A stretch of 64,000 nt of DNA from Magnetospirillum sp. 15-1 (GTDB taxonomy: Bacteria > Pseudomonadota > Alphaproteobacteria > Rhodospirillales > Magnetospirillaceae). The position numbers and the translations under genes were made by a program. This document shows, piece by piece, positions 38,524-47,933 of this stretch. The notes beneath the pieces are model-generated. The model saw only the letters and a program-made list of their open reading frames with translations. It was not told the origin of the DNA and did not search any database. How positions within the stretch are numbered: the stretch's first letter is position 1; each line of letters starts with the position of its first letter. The DNA lies in assembly GCF_900184795.1 (NCBI RefSeq), contig NZ_FXXN01000025.1, positions 46,464 through 110,463 of the forward strand, written 5' to 3'.

Positions 38524-38955
38524 TCAGCCGCGCGGCGACAGTTTGGCCAGTTCGACCTCGACGCGGAGTTCGATCTCGTCAAGGATCGCCGCAAGACGCG
38601 GATCGCCGCAATTCTCGCGCCGGGCCCGCACGTTCTGGGCCAGGGCCATCATCCGGCCACTGGGAATTTCCCCCATCAGCAGGCCGTGACGCAGTTCTTC
38701 CAGACCGTCCAGCAATTCCTCGCCGCGACGGACCAGGCGGCGCCGCGACTCGCGCTCGGTCGAATTATCCACCTGCTGGACCAGAAGAAGGGCGTCGATG
38801 CCGGTCATGCCCATGGGGGCCTCGACGGCATGCGCCTCCTCCATCGAATCCATGGAATCGATGAGAGCCTTCTTGAACTCGCCCTTGGCGCCTGAACTTG
38901 CGGACTTCTTGGTGCCGGAGACGGCACCCTTGGAGCCCACGCCTGAAATCTTCAT
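38524..38955 (-). CDS. fliX: Flagellar assembly regulator FliX
   Basis: A 143-residue class II flagellar protein that couples completion of early flagellar structure to late gene transcription through FlbD in alphaproteobacteria. Visible FliX traits are the N-terminal MKISGV start, the GMTGIDALLLVQQVD segment and the GEELLDGLEELRHGLLMGEIP segment. It is divergent from flgI, the usual arrangement. Confidence 0.92.
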   Translation of the reverse strand: MKISGVGSKGAVSGTKKSASSGAKGEFKKALIDSMDSMEEAHAVEAPMGMTGIDALLLVQQVDNSTERESRRRLVRRGEELLDGLEELRHGLLMGEIPSGRMMALAQNVRARRENCGDPRLAAILDEIELRVEVELAKLSPRG

Positions 38956-39129
38956 GCCCCGATTCTACCCGGTTGGGCCAGAGTACGACAGGCGTTATTT
39001 CGCCAGAGCCGGCGCTCCGGGTCAACTGGGCAGGTTTTGCCGGGCCAAAGGGCCTTAACTGCCCGGCTAAAACCGCCGCAGCCTCTGAACGCAAAGCGGC
39101 ATCACATTGAAATACAACGAACTTTTCTT

Positions 39130-39145
39130 TGGCATGACTTTCGCA
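39130..39145 (+). promoter_or_regulatory. Sigma-54-like promoter upstream of flgI
   Basis: TGGCATGACTTTCGCA fits the -24/-12 pattern TGGCAC-N5-TTGCA with the GG and GC elements exactly 12 bases apart; two positions deviate. It lies about 49 bases before the flgI ATG. FliX/FlbD-controlled late flagellar operons in alphaproteobacteria use sigma-54, which supports the call. Confidence 0.55.
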
Positions 39146-39193
39146 AGAGCATGGCTGCCAGACCCATATTTTGTTCGTTGGGATGAGACCGCC

Positions 39194-40372
39194 ATGAGAC
39201 CCATTGTCCGCCGAGCCCTGTTTCCCGCCGAACCGATCCGCGCCCTGCTGCTGGCCGCCTCGCTGCTGGCCGCGACGCTGGGCATGATGCCCGCCGAAGC
39301 CTTCGGGGCCTCGCGCATCAAGGACATCGCCGATTTCGAGGGCGTCCGCGACAACATGCTGGTGGGCTACGGCCTGGTGGTCGGCCTCAACGGAACCGGT
39401 GACTCGCTGACCAACGCGCCGTTCACCAAGGAAAGCCTGACCGGCATGCTGGAGCGCCTGGGCGTCAACATCCGCGACAAGACCGGCACCATCAGCAGCC
39501 AGCTCACTCCCAAGAACGTCGCCGCCGTGATGATCACCGCCGTCCTGCCGCCTTTCGGCCGCCAGGGCACCCGCATCGACGTCAACGTCTCGGCCATGGG
39601 CGACGCCAAGGACCTGCGCGGCGGCACCCTGCTGGTCACCCCGCTGATCGGCGCCGACGGCGAGGTCTATGCCGTGGGCCAGGGCCAGGTGGCGACCGGC
39701 GGCTTCACCGCCTCGGGCGCCTCGGGCTCGTCGGTCACCAAGGGCGTGCCCACCGCCGGCCGCATCGCCAACGGGGCCATCGTCGAGCGCGAACTGCCCT
39801 TCGAGATGTCGCACCTGGAATCGGTCAAGGTGTCGTTGCGCAATCCCGACTTCACCACCTCGCGCCGCATCTCCCAGGCCATCAACTCCTTCCTGGGCGG
39901 CGACATGGCGCGCCCCATCGACCCCGGCACGGTGCAGATCTCGGTTCCGCCGGGCTATCGCGGCAACGTGGTCGGCCTGCTGACCGATATCGAGCAACTG
40001 CGCGTCGAGCCCGACCAGATGGCCCGCGTGGTGATCGACGAAGTGTCCGGCACCATCGTCATGGGCGAGAACGTGCGCATCAGCACGGTGGCCATCGCCC
40101 AGGGCCAGCTGACCATCCGCATCACCGAGACGCCGCAGGTCTCCCAGCCCTCGCCCTTCTCCGATAGCGGCACCACCACCACCGTGCCGCGCACCGACAT
40201 CCAGGTGGACGAAGGCGCCGGCAACAAGCTGGCCGTGGTCCCCCACAAGGTCACCCTGCAGGAGCTGGTCGAGGGCCTGAACAGCTTGGGGATAGGCCCG
40301 CGCGACCTGATCACCATCCTTCAGGCCATCAAGGCGGCGGGTGCGCTGCAGGCCGAACTGGAGGTCCTGTGA
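39194..40372 (+). CDS. flgI: Flagellar P-ring protein FlgI
   Basis: A 392-residue periplasmic protein forming the P ring around the rod. The ATG at 39194 gives a proper signal peptide (RALLLAASLLAATLGMMPAEAFGA, about residues 14-37) and then the conserved RIKDIADFEGVRDN and GYGLVVGLNGTGD start of mature FlgI. A longer frame upstream crosses the putative promoter and is rejected. It begins the operon flgI-flgJ-flgN-flgK-flgL, with the next ATG overlapping its stop by one base. Confidence 0.96.
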   Translation: MRPIVRRALFPAEPIRALLLAASLLAATLGMMPAEAFGASRIKDIADFEGVRDNMLVGYGLVVGLNGTGDSLTNAPFTKESLTGMLERLGVNIRDKTGTISSQLTPKNVAAVMITAVLPPFGRQGTRIDVNVSAMGDAKDLRGGTLLVTPLIGADGEVYAVGQGQVATGGFTASGASGSSVTKGVPTAGRIANGAIVERELPFEMSHLESVKVSLRNPDFTTSRRISQAINSFLGGDMARPIDPGTVQISVPPGYRGNVVGLLTDIEQLRVEPDQMARVVIDEVSGTIVMGENVRISTVAIAQGQLTIRITETPQVSQPSPFSDSGTTTTVPRTDIQVDEGAGNKLAVVPHKVTLQELVEGLNSLGIGPRDLITILQAIKAAGALQAELEVL

Positions 40373-40695
40373 TGAGCACGCTCCCCTCCCTGGCCGCCAT
40401 GCCCTTCACCGATACCGGCATGCCGGGGGTGAAGATGCCCAAGGCCAATCCCGCCGAAACCGCCAAGGCCGCCAAGGCCGGCCGCCAGTTCGAGGCCATG
40501 TATATGAGCCAGATGATGCAGCACATGTTCGAAGGCATCAAAACCGACGGCATCTTCGGCGGCGGCAGCGGCGAGCAGATGTTCCGGTCCCTGCTGATCG
40601 ACGAGTACGGCAAGATGGTCGCCAGCAAGGGCAATGGCATCGGGATCGGCGCCGCCGTCCAGAAAATGCTGCTGAGCCACCAGGAGGTGCAGTGA
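40372..40695 (+). CDS. Rod-binding protein (FlgJ N-terminal domain only)
   Basis: A 107-residue protein corresponding to the rod-binding half of FlgJ, without the muramidase domain. FEAMYMSQMMQHMFEG, GGGSGEQMFRSLLIDEYGKMVA and the C-terminal GIGAAVQKML match the family. Such short forms are normal in alphaproteobacteria (also named CheL in some genomes). The start overlaps flgI by one base, and flgN starts one base after its stop. Confidence 0.9.
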   Translation: MSTLPSLAAMPFTDTGMPGVKMPKANPAETAKAAKAGRQFEAMYMSQMMQHMFEGIKTDGIFGGGSGEQMFRSLLIDEYGKMVASKGNGIGIGAAVQKMLLSHQEVQ

Positions 40696-40696
40696 C

Positions 40697-41212
40697 ATGA
40701 CCGACGACCGCGATTTCCCGCACACCGATCTCCACGATCACGACCTCCTCGACGACGACGAACTGGCCGCGGCCCAGGCCGAAGCCGAGCTGTTCTGGTA
40801 CGACGACCTGCTGTTCGCCTGCACCAATCTGTGCGACCTGCTCGATGTCGAGAACGAGGCCCTGCTCTCCCACGATCCCGAGACGGTGCGCCTGCTGGCC
40901 GAAAACAAGGCCGCCCTGGCGCGCCTCTACGAGCAGTCGGTCCAGCCCCTGGTGGAGGAGCCCGACCTGGCCCGCCTGCTGGACGACGACCGGCGCGAGA
41001 TGCTGGTGGCCGTCGGCACCCGCCTGAACGAGCTGGTCGAGACCAACGCGCGGCGCCTCAAGGCCGAGATGGAAGCCTATCAGCGGGTGATGGACATCAT
41101 GGTCGACGCCGCCAAGAAGAACGTCACCAGCACCACCGCCTATGGTCGGGCCGGCATCTTCGACGCCGGCGCCGGCACGGGCGGCTCGCTGTCCTTCAAC
41201 AAAGCCCTGTAA
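40697..41212 (+). CDS. flgN: FlgN-like export chaperone for hook-filament junction proteins
   Basis: A 171-residue acidic helical protein. Its middle (ELFWYDDLLFACTNLCDLLDVENEAL, with LLAENKAALARLYE further on) fits FlgN, the cytosolic chaperone that keeps FlgK and FlgL ready for export. Position immediately before flgK and flgL supports this. The N-terminus is unusually Asp/His-rich, and the C-terminus is a disordered Gly/Ser/Ala tail. Confidence 0.75.
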   Translation: MTDDRDFPHTDLHDHDLLDDDELAAAQAEAELFWYDDLLFACTNLCDLLDVENEALLSHDPETVRLLAENKAALARLYEQSVQPLVEEPDLARLLDDDRREMLVAVGTRLNELVETNARRLKAEMEAYQRVMDIMVDAAKKNVTSTTAYGRAGIFDAGAGTGGSLSFNKAL

Positions 41213-41239
41213 CGCCGTCAAAGGCGGGGAAGAGAAATC

Positions 41240-43816
41240 ATGTCCCTTACCTTCGGACTCAATACTGCAGTTTCGGGACTTTTGACGAACCAGAAGGGCC
41301 TGGACGTCATTTCCCAGAACGTGGTCAACGTCAATACCAAGGGCTACGTCCGCAAGCAGATGACCCCGGAATCCCGGGTGGTCAACGGCATCGGCGCCGG
41401 CGTGCAGCAAGGCGCGCTGACCCGCAACGTGGACGAGGGACTGATGCGCGACATCCGTCGCCAGACCTCGACCCAGGGCGCCCTGGACGTCACCCAGACC
41501 TATTACCCCCGGCTCGAGGATCTGTTCGGCACGGTGGGGCAAAGCACCTCCATCTCGCACCAGATCGAGCAGTTGCAGACATCGTTCGAGACCCTGGCCA
41601 CCCAGGTCAACACGCCGGCCTTCCAGTCGTCGGTTGTCCAGACCGCCAAGGACATGACCAGCCAGTTCACCGATATGACCAGCCACATGCAGAACCTGCG
41701 GCTGGAGGCCGACCGGGCCATCCACGACACAGCGGGGCAGGTCAACACGCAGCTTCAGAACATCTTCGACTTGAACCAGAAGATCGTCCGCAACAACGCC
41801 GTCGGCGCCGATATCGGCGACCTGCAGGACAAGCGCGACACCGCCCTGACCGAGCTTTCCAAGTACATGGACATCCAGTATTTCGAGCGCGGCGACGGGT
41901 CGGTGGGCGTCTTCACCAAGACCGGCAAGACCCTGGTCGACAAGGGCCCCGCCGTGCTCAGCCACGTGGCGACCACCATCACCGATTCCTGGATGACCGC
42001 GGCCGGCGGCAACTTCAACAAGCTGACGCTGAGCACCAGCGATTCCCCCGACATCAGCGCGGACATCAACGACGGCCAGTTGCGCGCCCTGCTCGACATG
42101 CGCGACACCACCATCCCCAACCTTCAGGCCCAGATGGACGAGGTGGCCGCCAAGCTGAAGGACAGCGTCAACCAGGCCCATAATCGCGGCACCATCTTCC
42201 CCACCCAGAACTCCAAGATGGTGGGCACCCGCCAGCTGGTGAACCCCAACAATCCGGCGCTGAACGGCTCGAACCCGCAGCACATCTGGTTCTCGGGCAA
42301 CGACGACACCACCATCGCCCTGTTCGACACCAGCGGCAATCAGATCGCCTCCACCACGCTGCGCACCATCATGGGCAGCACCAGCTATACCGACGATGCC
42401 GGCGCCGCCACCGCGCTGGACATGTCGGACACGGCCACCCCGCCCGGCGTCAAGATGACCGACGTGGCGGCCAAGATCCAAAGCTGGATGCGCCAGCAGA
42501 GCTATCAGGGCAACGCCATGACCTCGGCCAGCGCCTCGATCACCACCGGCAATCTGGTCCTCGACACCGGCGTGCCGTCGGTGACCCTGGCCTTCCGCGA
42601 CCAGAAGGCCACCGCCGCCGGCTCGGACGCCACCGACGCCCGCATCAATTTCGACGTGGACGGCGACAACAAGGCCGACAAGCAGGTGGCCGGATTCTCC
42701 AACTTCTTCGGCCTGAACGACTTCTTCACCACCACGGTGCCCAATTCCATCGTGGATTCCGATGTGGTCTCCAAGGACTTCACCTTGGGCGCGGCGCGCA
42801 GCTTCACCCTCTCCGACCCCACCGGCAAGATCGGCAACACCATCAGCATGGCGGCCGGCTCGTCGCTCTACGACATCGCCGCCAAGATCAACGCCCAGAC
42901 CCAGACCAACGAATCCGCCACCCTGTCCTCGTCGTCGCTGACCACCACGTCGTCCACCAATATCGGCATCACCGACGCCAACGGCACGGTCAGCCAGATT
43001 TCCATCGGCGCCGGAGCCATGACGCTGAAGGACATCGCCGACGCCATCAATGCCCAGGGCAGCTCGGCCAAGGCCGCGGCCGTGCAGGAAGGCCCCAACG
43101 CCTACCGTCTGCGCGTCTGGGACGACCGTGGCGTCCCGTTGAACATCGACGTGACCGGCGGCACCATCGGCGTGTCGGACATGAAATCCTACCTGGGCCT
43201 GCAGCAATCGCAGCTGGCCCAGGCCGCGGTGATCCCCGAGGGGTCAGGCTATCGCCTGCGCATCCGCCAGACCTCCGACCGCGAGCTGTTCCTGGGCGCC
43301 ACCCCCGATACCCTGACCCCGGCCGGCAGCTTCATCACCGAACTGAACATGCACACGGCGTCGAGCCGCAAGTCGGGAACCCTCGAGGTGCGCACCGACA
43401 TCCAGGGTTCGCCCGCCAAGGTCAGCCGCGGCGCCATGCAGTACAACACCGACCTGGGCAAATATTTCCTGTCGGAAGGCGACAACACCACCGCGCTGGC
43501 GCTGGGCGCCGCCATGTCGGGCAAGACCCAGATGGCGACGGCCGGCAGCCTGTATGCCGGCGCCTACAGCTTCGCCGAGCACGCCGCCGCCTCCATTGCC
43601 CAGGTCTCCACTGACGCGGCCCATTCCAAGGACCAGCAGGACTACCAGACCACCCTGGGCCAGGCGCTCAATTCCCAGTACACTTCGACCAGCGGCGTGA
43701 ACCTGGACGAAGAAGTCGCCAATATGATCAATTTCCAGCAAGCCTATTCGGCGTCGGCCAAGGTTATTTCGACGCTGCAGGAAATGCTGGATGTCCTCGT
43801 CAATATCGTGAAGTAA
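41240..43816 (+). CDS. flgK: Flagellar hook-associated protein 1, FlgK
   Basis: An 858-residue hook-filament junction protein. The N-terminal rod-type helix with FGLNTAVSGLLTNQKGLD and SQNVVNVNTKGY and the C-terminal GVNLDEEVANMINFQQAYSASAKVI motif are diagnostic. E. coli FlgK is about 547 residues, so the middle domain (about 330-720, rich in Thr, Ser, Asp, Ala) is greatly enlarged. It follows flgN by 27 bases, with AGGCGGGGAAGAGA as leader. Confidence 0.95.
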   Translation: MSLTFGLNTAVSGLLTNQKGLDVISQNVVNVNTKGYVRKQMTPESRVVNGIGAGVQQGALTRNVDEGLMRDIRRQTSTQGALDVTQTYYPRLEDLFGTVGQSTSISHQIEQLQTSFETLATQVNTPAFQSSVVQTAKDMTSQFTDMTSHMQNLRLEADRAIHDTAGQVNTQLQNIFDLNQKIVRNNAVGADIGDLQDKRDTALTELSKYMDIQYFERGDGSVGVFTKTGKTLVDKGPAVLSHVATTITDSWMTAAGGNFNKLTLSTSDSPDISADINDGQLRALLDMRDTTIPNLQAQMDEVAAKLKDSVNQAHNRGTIFPTQNSKMVGTRQLVNPNNPALNGSNPQHIWFSGNDDTTIALFDTSGNQIASTTLRTIMGSTSYTDDAGAATALDMSDTATPPGVKMTDVAAKIQSWMRQQSYQGNAMTSASASITTGNLVLDTGVPSVTLAFRDQKATAAGSDATDARINFDVDGDNKADKQVAGFSNFFGLNDFFTTTVPNSIVDSDVVSKDFTLGAARSFTLSDPTGKIGNTISMAAGSSLYDIAAKINAQTQTNESATLSSSSLTTTSSTNIGITDANGTVSQISIGAGAMTLKDIADAINAQGSSAKAAAVQEGPNAYRLRVWDDRGVPLNIDVTGGTIGVSDMKSYLGLQQSQLAQAAVIPEGSGYRLRIRQTSDRELFLGATPDTLTPAGSFITELNMHTASSRKSGTLEVRTDIQGSPAKVSRGAMQYNTDLGKYFLSEGDNTTALALGAAMSGKTQMATAGSLYAGAYSFAEHAAASIAQVSTDAAHSKDQQDYQTTLGQALNSQYTSTSGVNLDEEVANMINFQQAYSASAKVISTLQEMLDVLVNIVK

Positions 43817-43828
43817 GGGAGGCCGATC

Positions 43829-45967
43829 ATGACCCGTATCGGCACGCTTGGCGCCAACACCGCCTACGTCAACCGGATCCTCGACATCCAGACGCGGATT
43901 CAGAACGAACAGCTTCAGGTTACCACCAAGATGAAGTCGCAGACCTACGACGGCATCTCGACGGGCGCCAATACGGTCATCAATTTCGAGAACGAGCAGA
44001 CCTCGGCCCAGCGCTTCATCGACAACAACAGCGTGTGGGACACCAAGCTGCAGGCGGCCACCACCGCCATGGACGGCATCAAGAAGTCGATAACCATCTT
44101 CCGCGACTCGCTCGAATCGTTCCGGCAGGCCAATCCCAAGACCGAGCAGAACATCAAGGGCATCCAGAACACCGCCTTCCAGGTGATGCAGAGCATGCAG
44201 TCCGACCTGGCCACCAACGTCAACGGCCAGTACCTGTTCTCTGGCGGCCGGGTATCCAACGTGCCGGTCCAGTTGCCCGCCGCCAGCCTGTCCCAGTTCC
44301 AGTCCCTTTACGACGGTTCCATCAACACCTTCTCGACCACCCGCAACGCCAACCTCCAGGATTTGTCCATCACCAACCTGGAAGCCACGTCCATGAGCTT
44401 CGACGGTACCACCGGGGTGATCATCCCCGGCCGCTCGGATGCGTTCAAGAACGTCTATGCCGGGTCGCGCATCACCGTCTCGGACAGCAACGCCACGCCC
44501 TCCAACAACGGCGATTTCACCGTCAAGTCCAAGGCCATGTGCAACGTCGCCGGCACCCCGCTGGCCGAGGGCAACAGCACCACCAACGTCATCAGCTTCG
44601 GCGGGACGCCCACCAACATCCTGGCCGCCGCCACCTCCCAGTTGAACTTCGCCTTCGCCCCCGACGGCAGCATGAACATGACCGCCAATACGGCCGGGTC
44701 ACTGTCCGGCCTGACGGTCGGCACCAAGTTCACCATTGCGCCGGACCTGTCCAACGGTGGGGCCACCACCGGCTATGAAGGCAGTTACGAGGTCGTCAGC
44801 AACAAGAACGGCGTGGTCAATTTCAAGACCAACCTCGATCCGGCCAAGGACGAAGCGGTCGCCTCGACCGCCATCACCTTCGGGGTCAACGGTGGCGCCA
44901 TGGCCAGTCCGGCCACCGCCGGCACGCTGAACTTCACCAGCACCAGTTCGGCGGCCACCGGCCAGACCACCGTGACCCTGACCGCCGCCAACGGCGCCGC
45001 CGTCGATTTTGCCGGCGTCAATGTGGGCGACCAGATCTCCCTGGGCGGCACCGTCGGCCACAACGGCACCTTCACGGTGACCGCCACCACCCCCACCTCA
45101 GTCTCTTTCGTGCTCAATCCCGAAGGCGCGCGGGTGTCTCAGCTTCTGCCCCAGACCGGCCGCACCGATGTGAAGATGTCGTTCTTCGACGCCAACAACA
45201 ACACGACGGTCACGCGGGATTCCGGCAACTTCACCTCGCTGGATTTCAGCTCCTCCGGCACGCTCGGCGAGCGCATCACCTCGCCCGACCCCAACGGCTT
45301 CAAGGATTTCAACGGCAACCCCTATCCGGCCGTCGACACCGTCATCACCATGAAGAGCACCAGCGGCGTCAACGACGGCGTCTACAAGGTGGTGGCCAAC
45401 ACCGGCGGCTACATCGAGATCGCCAGCGTCGCCCTGACCACTGAAAACCTCTCGACCAACACCAAGATCGAGACGGACAGCTGGTACAAGGGCGACAGCC
45501 TGCAGTTGCAGCACCGCATCGATACCGGCCGCACCGTGGATGTGGGAGTCTATGCGTCCGACCCGGCCTTCGAGAAGGCCATCCGGGCGCTGGGCCTGAT
45601 CGCCCAGGGCCAGTACGGCACCGCCGGCGGTCTGGACGCCCACCAGGAGCGTATCAGTCAGGCCCTGTTCCTGATCAACGACGCCCTGGACTCCCCCGCC
45701 CCCGGCACCCCGCCCTTCGGCGCGGAAAAGACCGGCGACGTCAAGACGGTGGCCAGCCTGCTGGACAGCACCCGCAAGACCATGTCTCAGGCCAACGAGA
45801 AGCATAACCAGTTCATCGGCTTCCTCAGCCAGCGGGTAACCGACATCTCCCAGATCGACCAGACCACGGCGGTAACCCAGATGCTGTCCGACCAGACGGC
45901 GCTGCAGGCCAGCTATCAGTCGCTGGCCCAGACCCGCAGCCTGTCGCTGTTGACCTATCTGAAGTAA
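43829..45967 (+). CDS. flgL: Flagellar hook-associated protein 3, FlgL, with large variable insert
   Basis: A 712-residue flagellin-like junction protein. Conserved coiled-coil ends flank a long Thr/Gly/Asn/Ala-rich central insert. The N-terminal part includes NRILDIQTRIQNEQLQV and the GQYLFSGG motif (about residue 130); the C-terminal part has ASLLDSTRKTMSQAN and TDISQIDQTTAVTQMLSDQTALQASY. E. coli FlgL is 317 residues, so roughly 390 residues (about 150-560) are extra. The insert holds beta-type repeats such as GTFTVTATTPT. It is 12 bases after flgK and ends at a strong terminator. Confidence 0.92.
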   Translation: MTRIGTLGANTAYVNRILDIQTRIQNEQLQVTTKMKSQTYDGISTGANTVINFENEQTSAQRFIDNNSVWDTKLQAATTAMDGIKKSITIFRDSLESFRQANPKTEQNIKGIQNTAFQVMQSMQSDLATNVNGQYLFSGGRVSNVPVQLPAASLSQFQSLYDGSINTFSTTRNANLQDLSITNLEATSMSFDGTTGVIIPGRSDAFKNVYAGSRITVSDSNATPSNNGDFTVKSKAMCNVAGTPLAEGNSTTNVISFGGTPTNILAAATSQLNFAFAPDGSMNMTANTAGSLSGLTVGTKFTIAPDLSNGGATTGYEGSYEVVSNKNGVVNFKTNLDPAKDEAVASTAITFGVNGGAMASPATAGTLNFTSTSSAATGQTTVTLTAANGAAVDFAGVNVGDQISLGGTVGHNGTFTVTATTPTSVSFVLNPEGARVSQLLPQTGRTDVKMSFFDANNNTTVTRDSGNFTSLDFSSSGTLGERITSPDPNGFKDFNGNPYPAVDTVITMKSTSGVNDGVYKVVANTGGYIEIASVALTTENLSTNTKIETDSWYKGDSLQLQHRIDTGRTVDVGVYASDPAFEKAIRALGLIAQGQYGTAGGLDAHQERISQALFLINDALDSPAPGTPPFGAEKTGDVKTVASLLDSTRKTMSQANEKHNQFIGFLSQRVTDISQIDQTTAVTQMLSDQTALQASYQSLAQTRSLSLLTYLK

Positions 45968-45968
45968 A

Positions 45969-46002
45969 ATTGGCCGGCCGGCGAATAAGCCGGCCGGCCA
46001 AT
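45969..46002. terminator. 14-bp perfect hairpin between flgL and flbT
   Basis: ATTGGCCGGCCGGC and GCCGGCCGGCCAAT flank a GAATAA loop, starting two bases after the flgL stop. It separates the flagellar operon from the convergent flbT gene and may serve both directions, although no long T-run follows. Confidence 0.75.
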
Positions 46003-46038
46003 GTCATGCCGGGCGAAGCATCGGGAAAAGAGCCCGCA

Positions 46039-46464
46039 TTACTCGTGCGCGGCGGCTTCCTCGGCCGCGGCGGCGGATTGCAGCGAGCCCAGCACCTTGG
46101 TCTCGTGCTCGAGCAGGTGGCGGGTCGACTTCAGCGCCTTGTAGTAATGTCCCTCGGCCACCGCCTCGCCGATCTCGTCCTTGATGGGGGCGGCACTGGG
46201 GCAGGCCTCCACGTAGCTGTCGAGATAGTGGCTGAACATGCGCAGGTACTCGCCGCGCTTGGCCGGGAAGATATAGGCGCATTGCAGGGCGAAATAGACC
46301 CGCGACGCTGGCGTCACGCTGTCGGAATCCGACAGGATCTCCTTCTGACGCAGGATCGAGCAGTCGTTCAGCACCCGCACCTTGGTGTTGGAACTGGCAT
46401 TCTCCAGCACGGCGCCGTTGATGATGAGTTTCTCGCCCGGCTTCAGATCGATGATAAGCGGCAA
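46039..46464 (-). CDS. flbT: Flagellin translational repressor FlbT
   Basis: A 141-residue alphaproteobacterial regulator that destabilises flagellin mRNA or blocks its translation until the hook is complete. The start LIIDLKPGEKLIINGAVLEN and NDCSILRQKEIL, with the PASRVYFALQCAYI segment, are characteristic. The best start is TTG at 46464, with GGAG nine bases upstream; no in-frame ATG fits. Its partner flaF is at 26496. Confidence 0.9.
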   Translation of the reverse strand: MPLIIDLKPGEKLIINGAVLENASSNTKVRVLNDCSILRQKEILSDSDSVTPASRVYFALQCAYIFPAKRGEYLRMFSHYLDSYVEACPSAAPIKDEIGEAVAEGHYYKALKSTRHLLEHETKVLGSLQSAAAAEEAAAHE

Positions 46465-46575
46465 CGCAACGCACTCCGTTCATTCAGGGCGGCGACAATG
46501 GCACCAAGCGCCATCGCAGACAACCGGCGGCAAGTATGGCTTGACCTCCGGTCGGGACCCTATTGCTAATTTAGG

Positions 46576-47178
46576 TTACCAGCCGCCCTTTTCCAGCCAG
46601 CTTCGCACCATCCATAAACGATCGGCGCCCCAAAAGCCTTCGCCGTCGACACGAAAAAACGGCGAACCGAACACTCCCTTGGCGATGGCCGCCTCGGTCT
46701 CGTCCTTCAGCCGGCCCTTCCACTGGGCCGACTGGACGGCGGCGGCCATCTCGTCCGGGTCGATGCCCAGGGGTACGCCGAGCGCGCAGGCCACCTCCAG
46801 ATTGGAGATATCCATATTCTCGGCGAAATAGGCCAGATAGACGGCGCGGGCATAGCTCTTGGCCAGCCCCCTATCCTTGGATTCCAGCCACCAATAGGCC
46901 CGCGAGGGGGCAAGCGCCGGCACCGGAAAGGGATCGGGCAGCCGATAGGGCGCCCCCATCAGCCGGGCCATGCGCTCCCAGTCGTGGCGGGCGTAATCGC
47001 CCTTCAGCGGCTGGCTGACCAGCGGCAGGTTGCCCGACGCCTTGAAAGCCGAGCCGATCATGATCGGCTTCCACTCCACCTCGCGGCCGAAGCCGGCCAC
47101 CACGCCATCCACCTCCAGCGAGGCGAAATAGCCGTAGGGAGAGGCGAAATCGAAATAGAACTCCACCGGTGCGGCCAT
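46576..47178 (-). CDS. 2-hydroxychromene-2-carboxylate isomerase-like DsbA-family protein
   Basis: A 200-residue glutathione-dependent isomerase of the thioredoxin-like kappa-class group. VEFYFDFASPYGYFASLEVD near the N-terminus and GVFGSPFFRVDGEGFWGADRL near the C-terminus match HCCA isomerase. It functions in polycyclic aromatic degradation where studied; here the substrate is unknown. The ATG at 47178 was chosen because the shorter N-terminus begins the conserved strand. It overlaps nothing but lies 14 bases after the SDR stop. Confidence 0.9.
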   Translation of the reverse strand: MAAPVEFYFDFASPYGYFASLEVDGVVAGFGREVEWKPIMIGSAFKASGNLPLVSQPLKGDYARHDWERMARLMGAPYRLPDPFPVPALAPSRAYWWLESKDRGLAKSYARAVYLAYFAENMDISNLEVACALGVPLGIDPDEMAAAVQSAQWKGRLKDETEAAIAKGVFGSPFFRVDGEGFWGADRLWMVRSWLEKGGW

Positions 47179-47191
47179 GATGACCCACTCC

Positions 47192-47860
47192 TTACCAGGC
47201 GAGGCGCGACCCATCGTAATGGATCAGGGCGCCGCTGTCCTCCGCCCTCAGACCGCCCACGACCTTGCGCATACCCGCCACCGCGGTGGCGGCGTCCAGG
47301 GTCGCGTCGGGGCCGCCCATATCGGTGCGCACCCAGCCGGGCGACAGCGCCACGGTGAGGATGCCCCTGGGCGCCAGATCGATGGACAGGTTCTTCATCA
47401 CCATGTTGAGAGCCGCCTTGGCGGCGCGGTAGGCGTAGGAGCCGCCCGAAGTGTTGTCCGACATGGCGCCCATCATGGACGACACCGCCGCGATGATCTT
47501 GCGGCCGGCCAGCTGGTCGGCGAAGGCCTCGGCCAGCTTGAGCGGGGCCAGGGCGTTGACCGCCATCACCTTCATGAAGGCGGCGGGATCGACGTCGCCG
47601 AAATCCTGCTTCTCGCCGTAGATACCGGCGTTGAGGAGCAGAATGTCGAGCCCCACCCCGGCCAGGGACGCCTTGAGCCGCGCCACCTGGGCCGGATCGG
47701 CCACGTCGCAGACATAGACCTCGCCGCCCGCCTCGGACAGGGCGCGACCGGCCATGGGATCGCGTACGGTGCCCAGCACCCGCCAGCCCTCGGCGGCATA
47801 TTGCCGGGCGAATTCCAATCCCATGCCGCGATTGGCGCCGGTGATCAGGATGGTGGGCAT
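47192..47860 (-). CDS. Short-chain dehydrogenase/reductase
   Basis: A 222-residue SDR, slightly short. TGANRGMGLE (cofactor site, residues 7-16), LNAGIYG, a catalytic Ser in VSSMMG and YAYRAAKAA (Tyr-x3-Lys) are present. It resembles C-factor/sniffer-type carbonyl reductases, but the substrate cannot be told. A GGGAG precedes the ATG. It is in a probable operon with the downstream isomerase. Confidence 0.88.
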   Translation of the reverse strand: MPTILITGANRGMGLEFARQYAAEGWRVLGTVRDPMAGRALSEAGGEVYVCDVADPAQVARLKASLAGVGLDILLLNAGIYGEKQDFGDVDPAAFMKVMAVNALAPLKLAEAFADQLAGRKIIAAVSSMMGAMSDNTSGGSYAYRAAKAALNMVMKNLSIDLAPRGILTVALSPGWVRTDMGGPDATLDAATAVAGMRKVVGGLRAEDSGALIHYDGSRLAW

Positions 47861-47933
47861 GATGCGGTGCTCCCGTGACGGAGATTCAGGAAATGAGGGC
47901 CCGGACGACGTCCGGGCACTCATGGACGAAGAG

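Noticed and set aside
39107-39193. Longer FlgI start
   Set aside because: It would overlap the sigma-54-like promoter and place 29 residues before the signal peptide.
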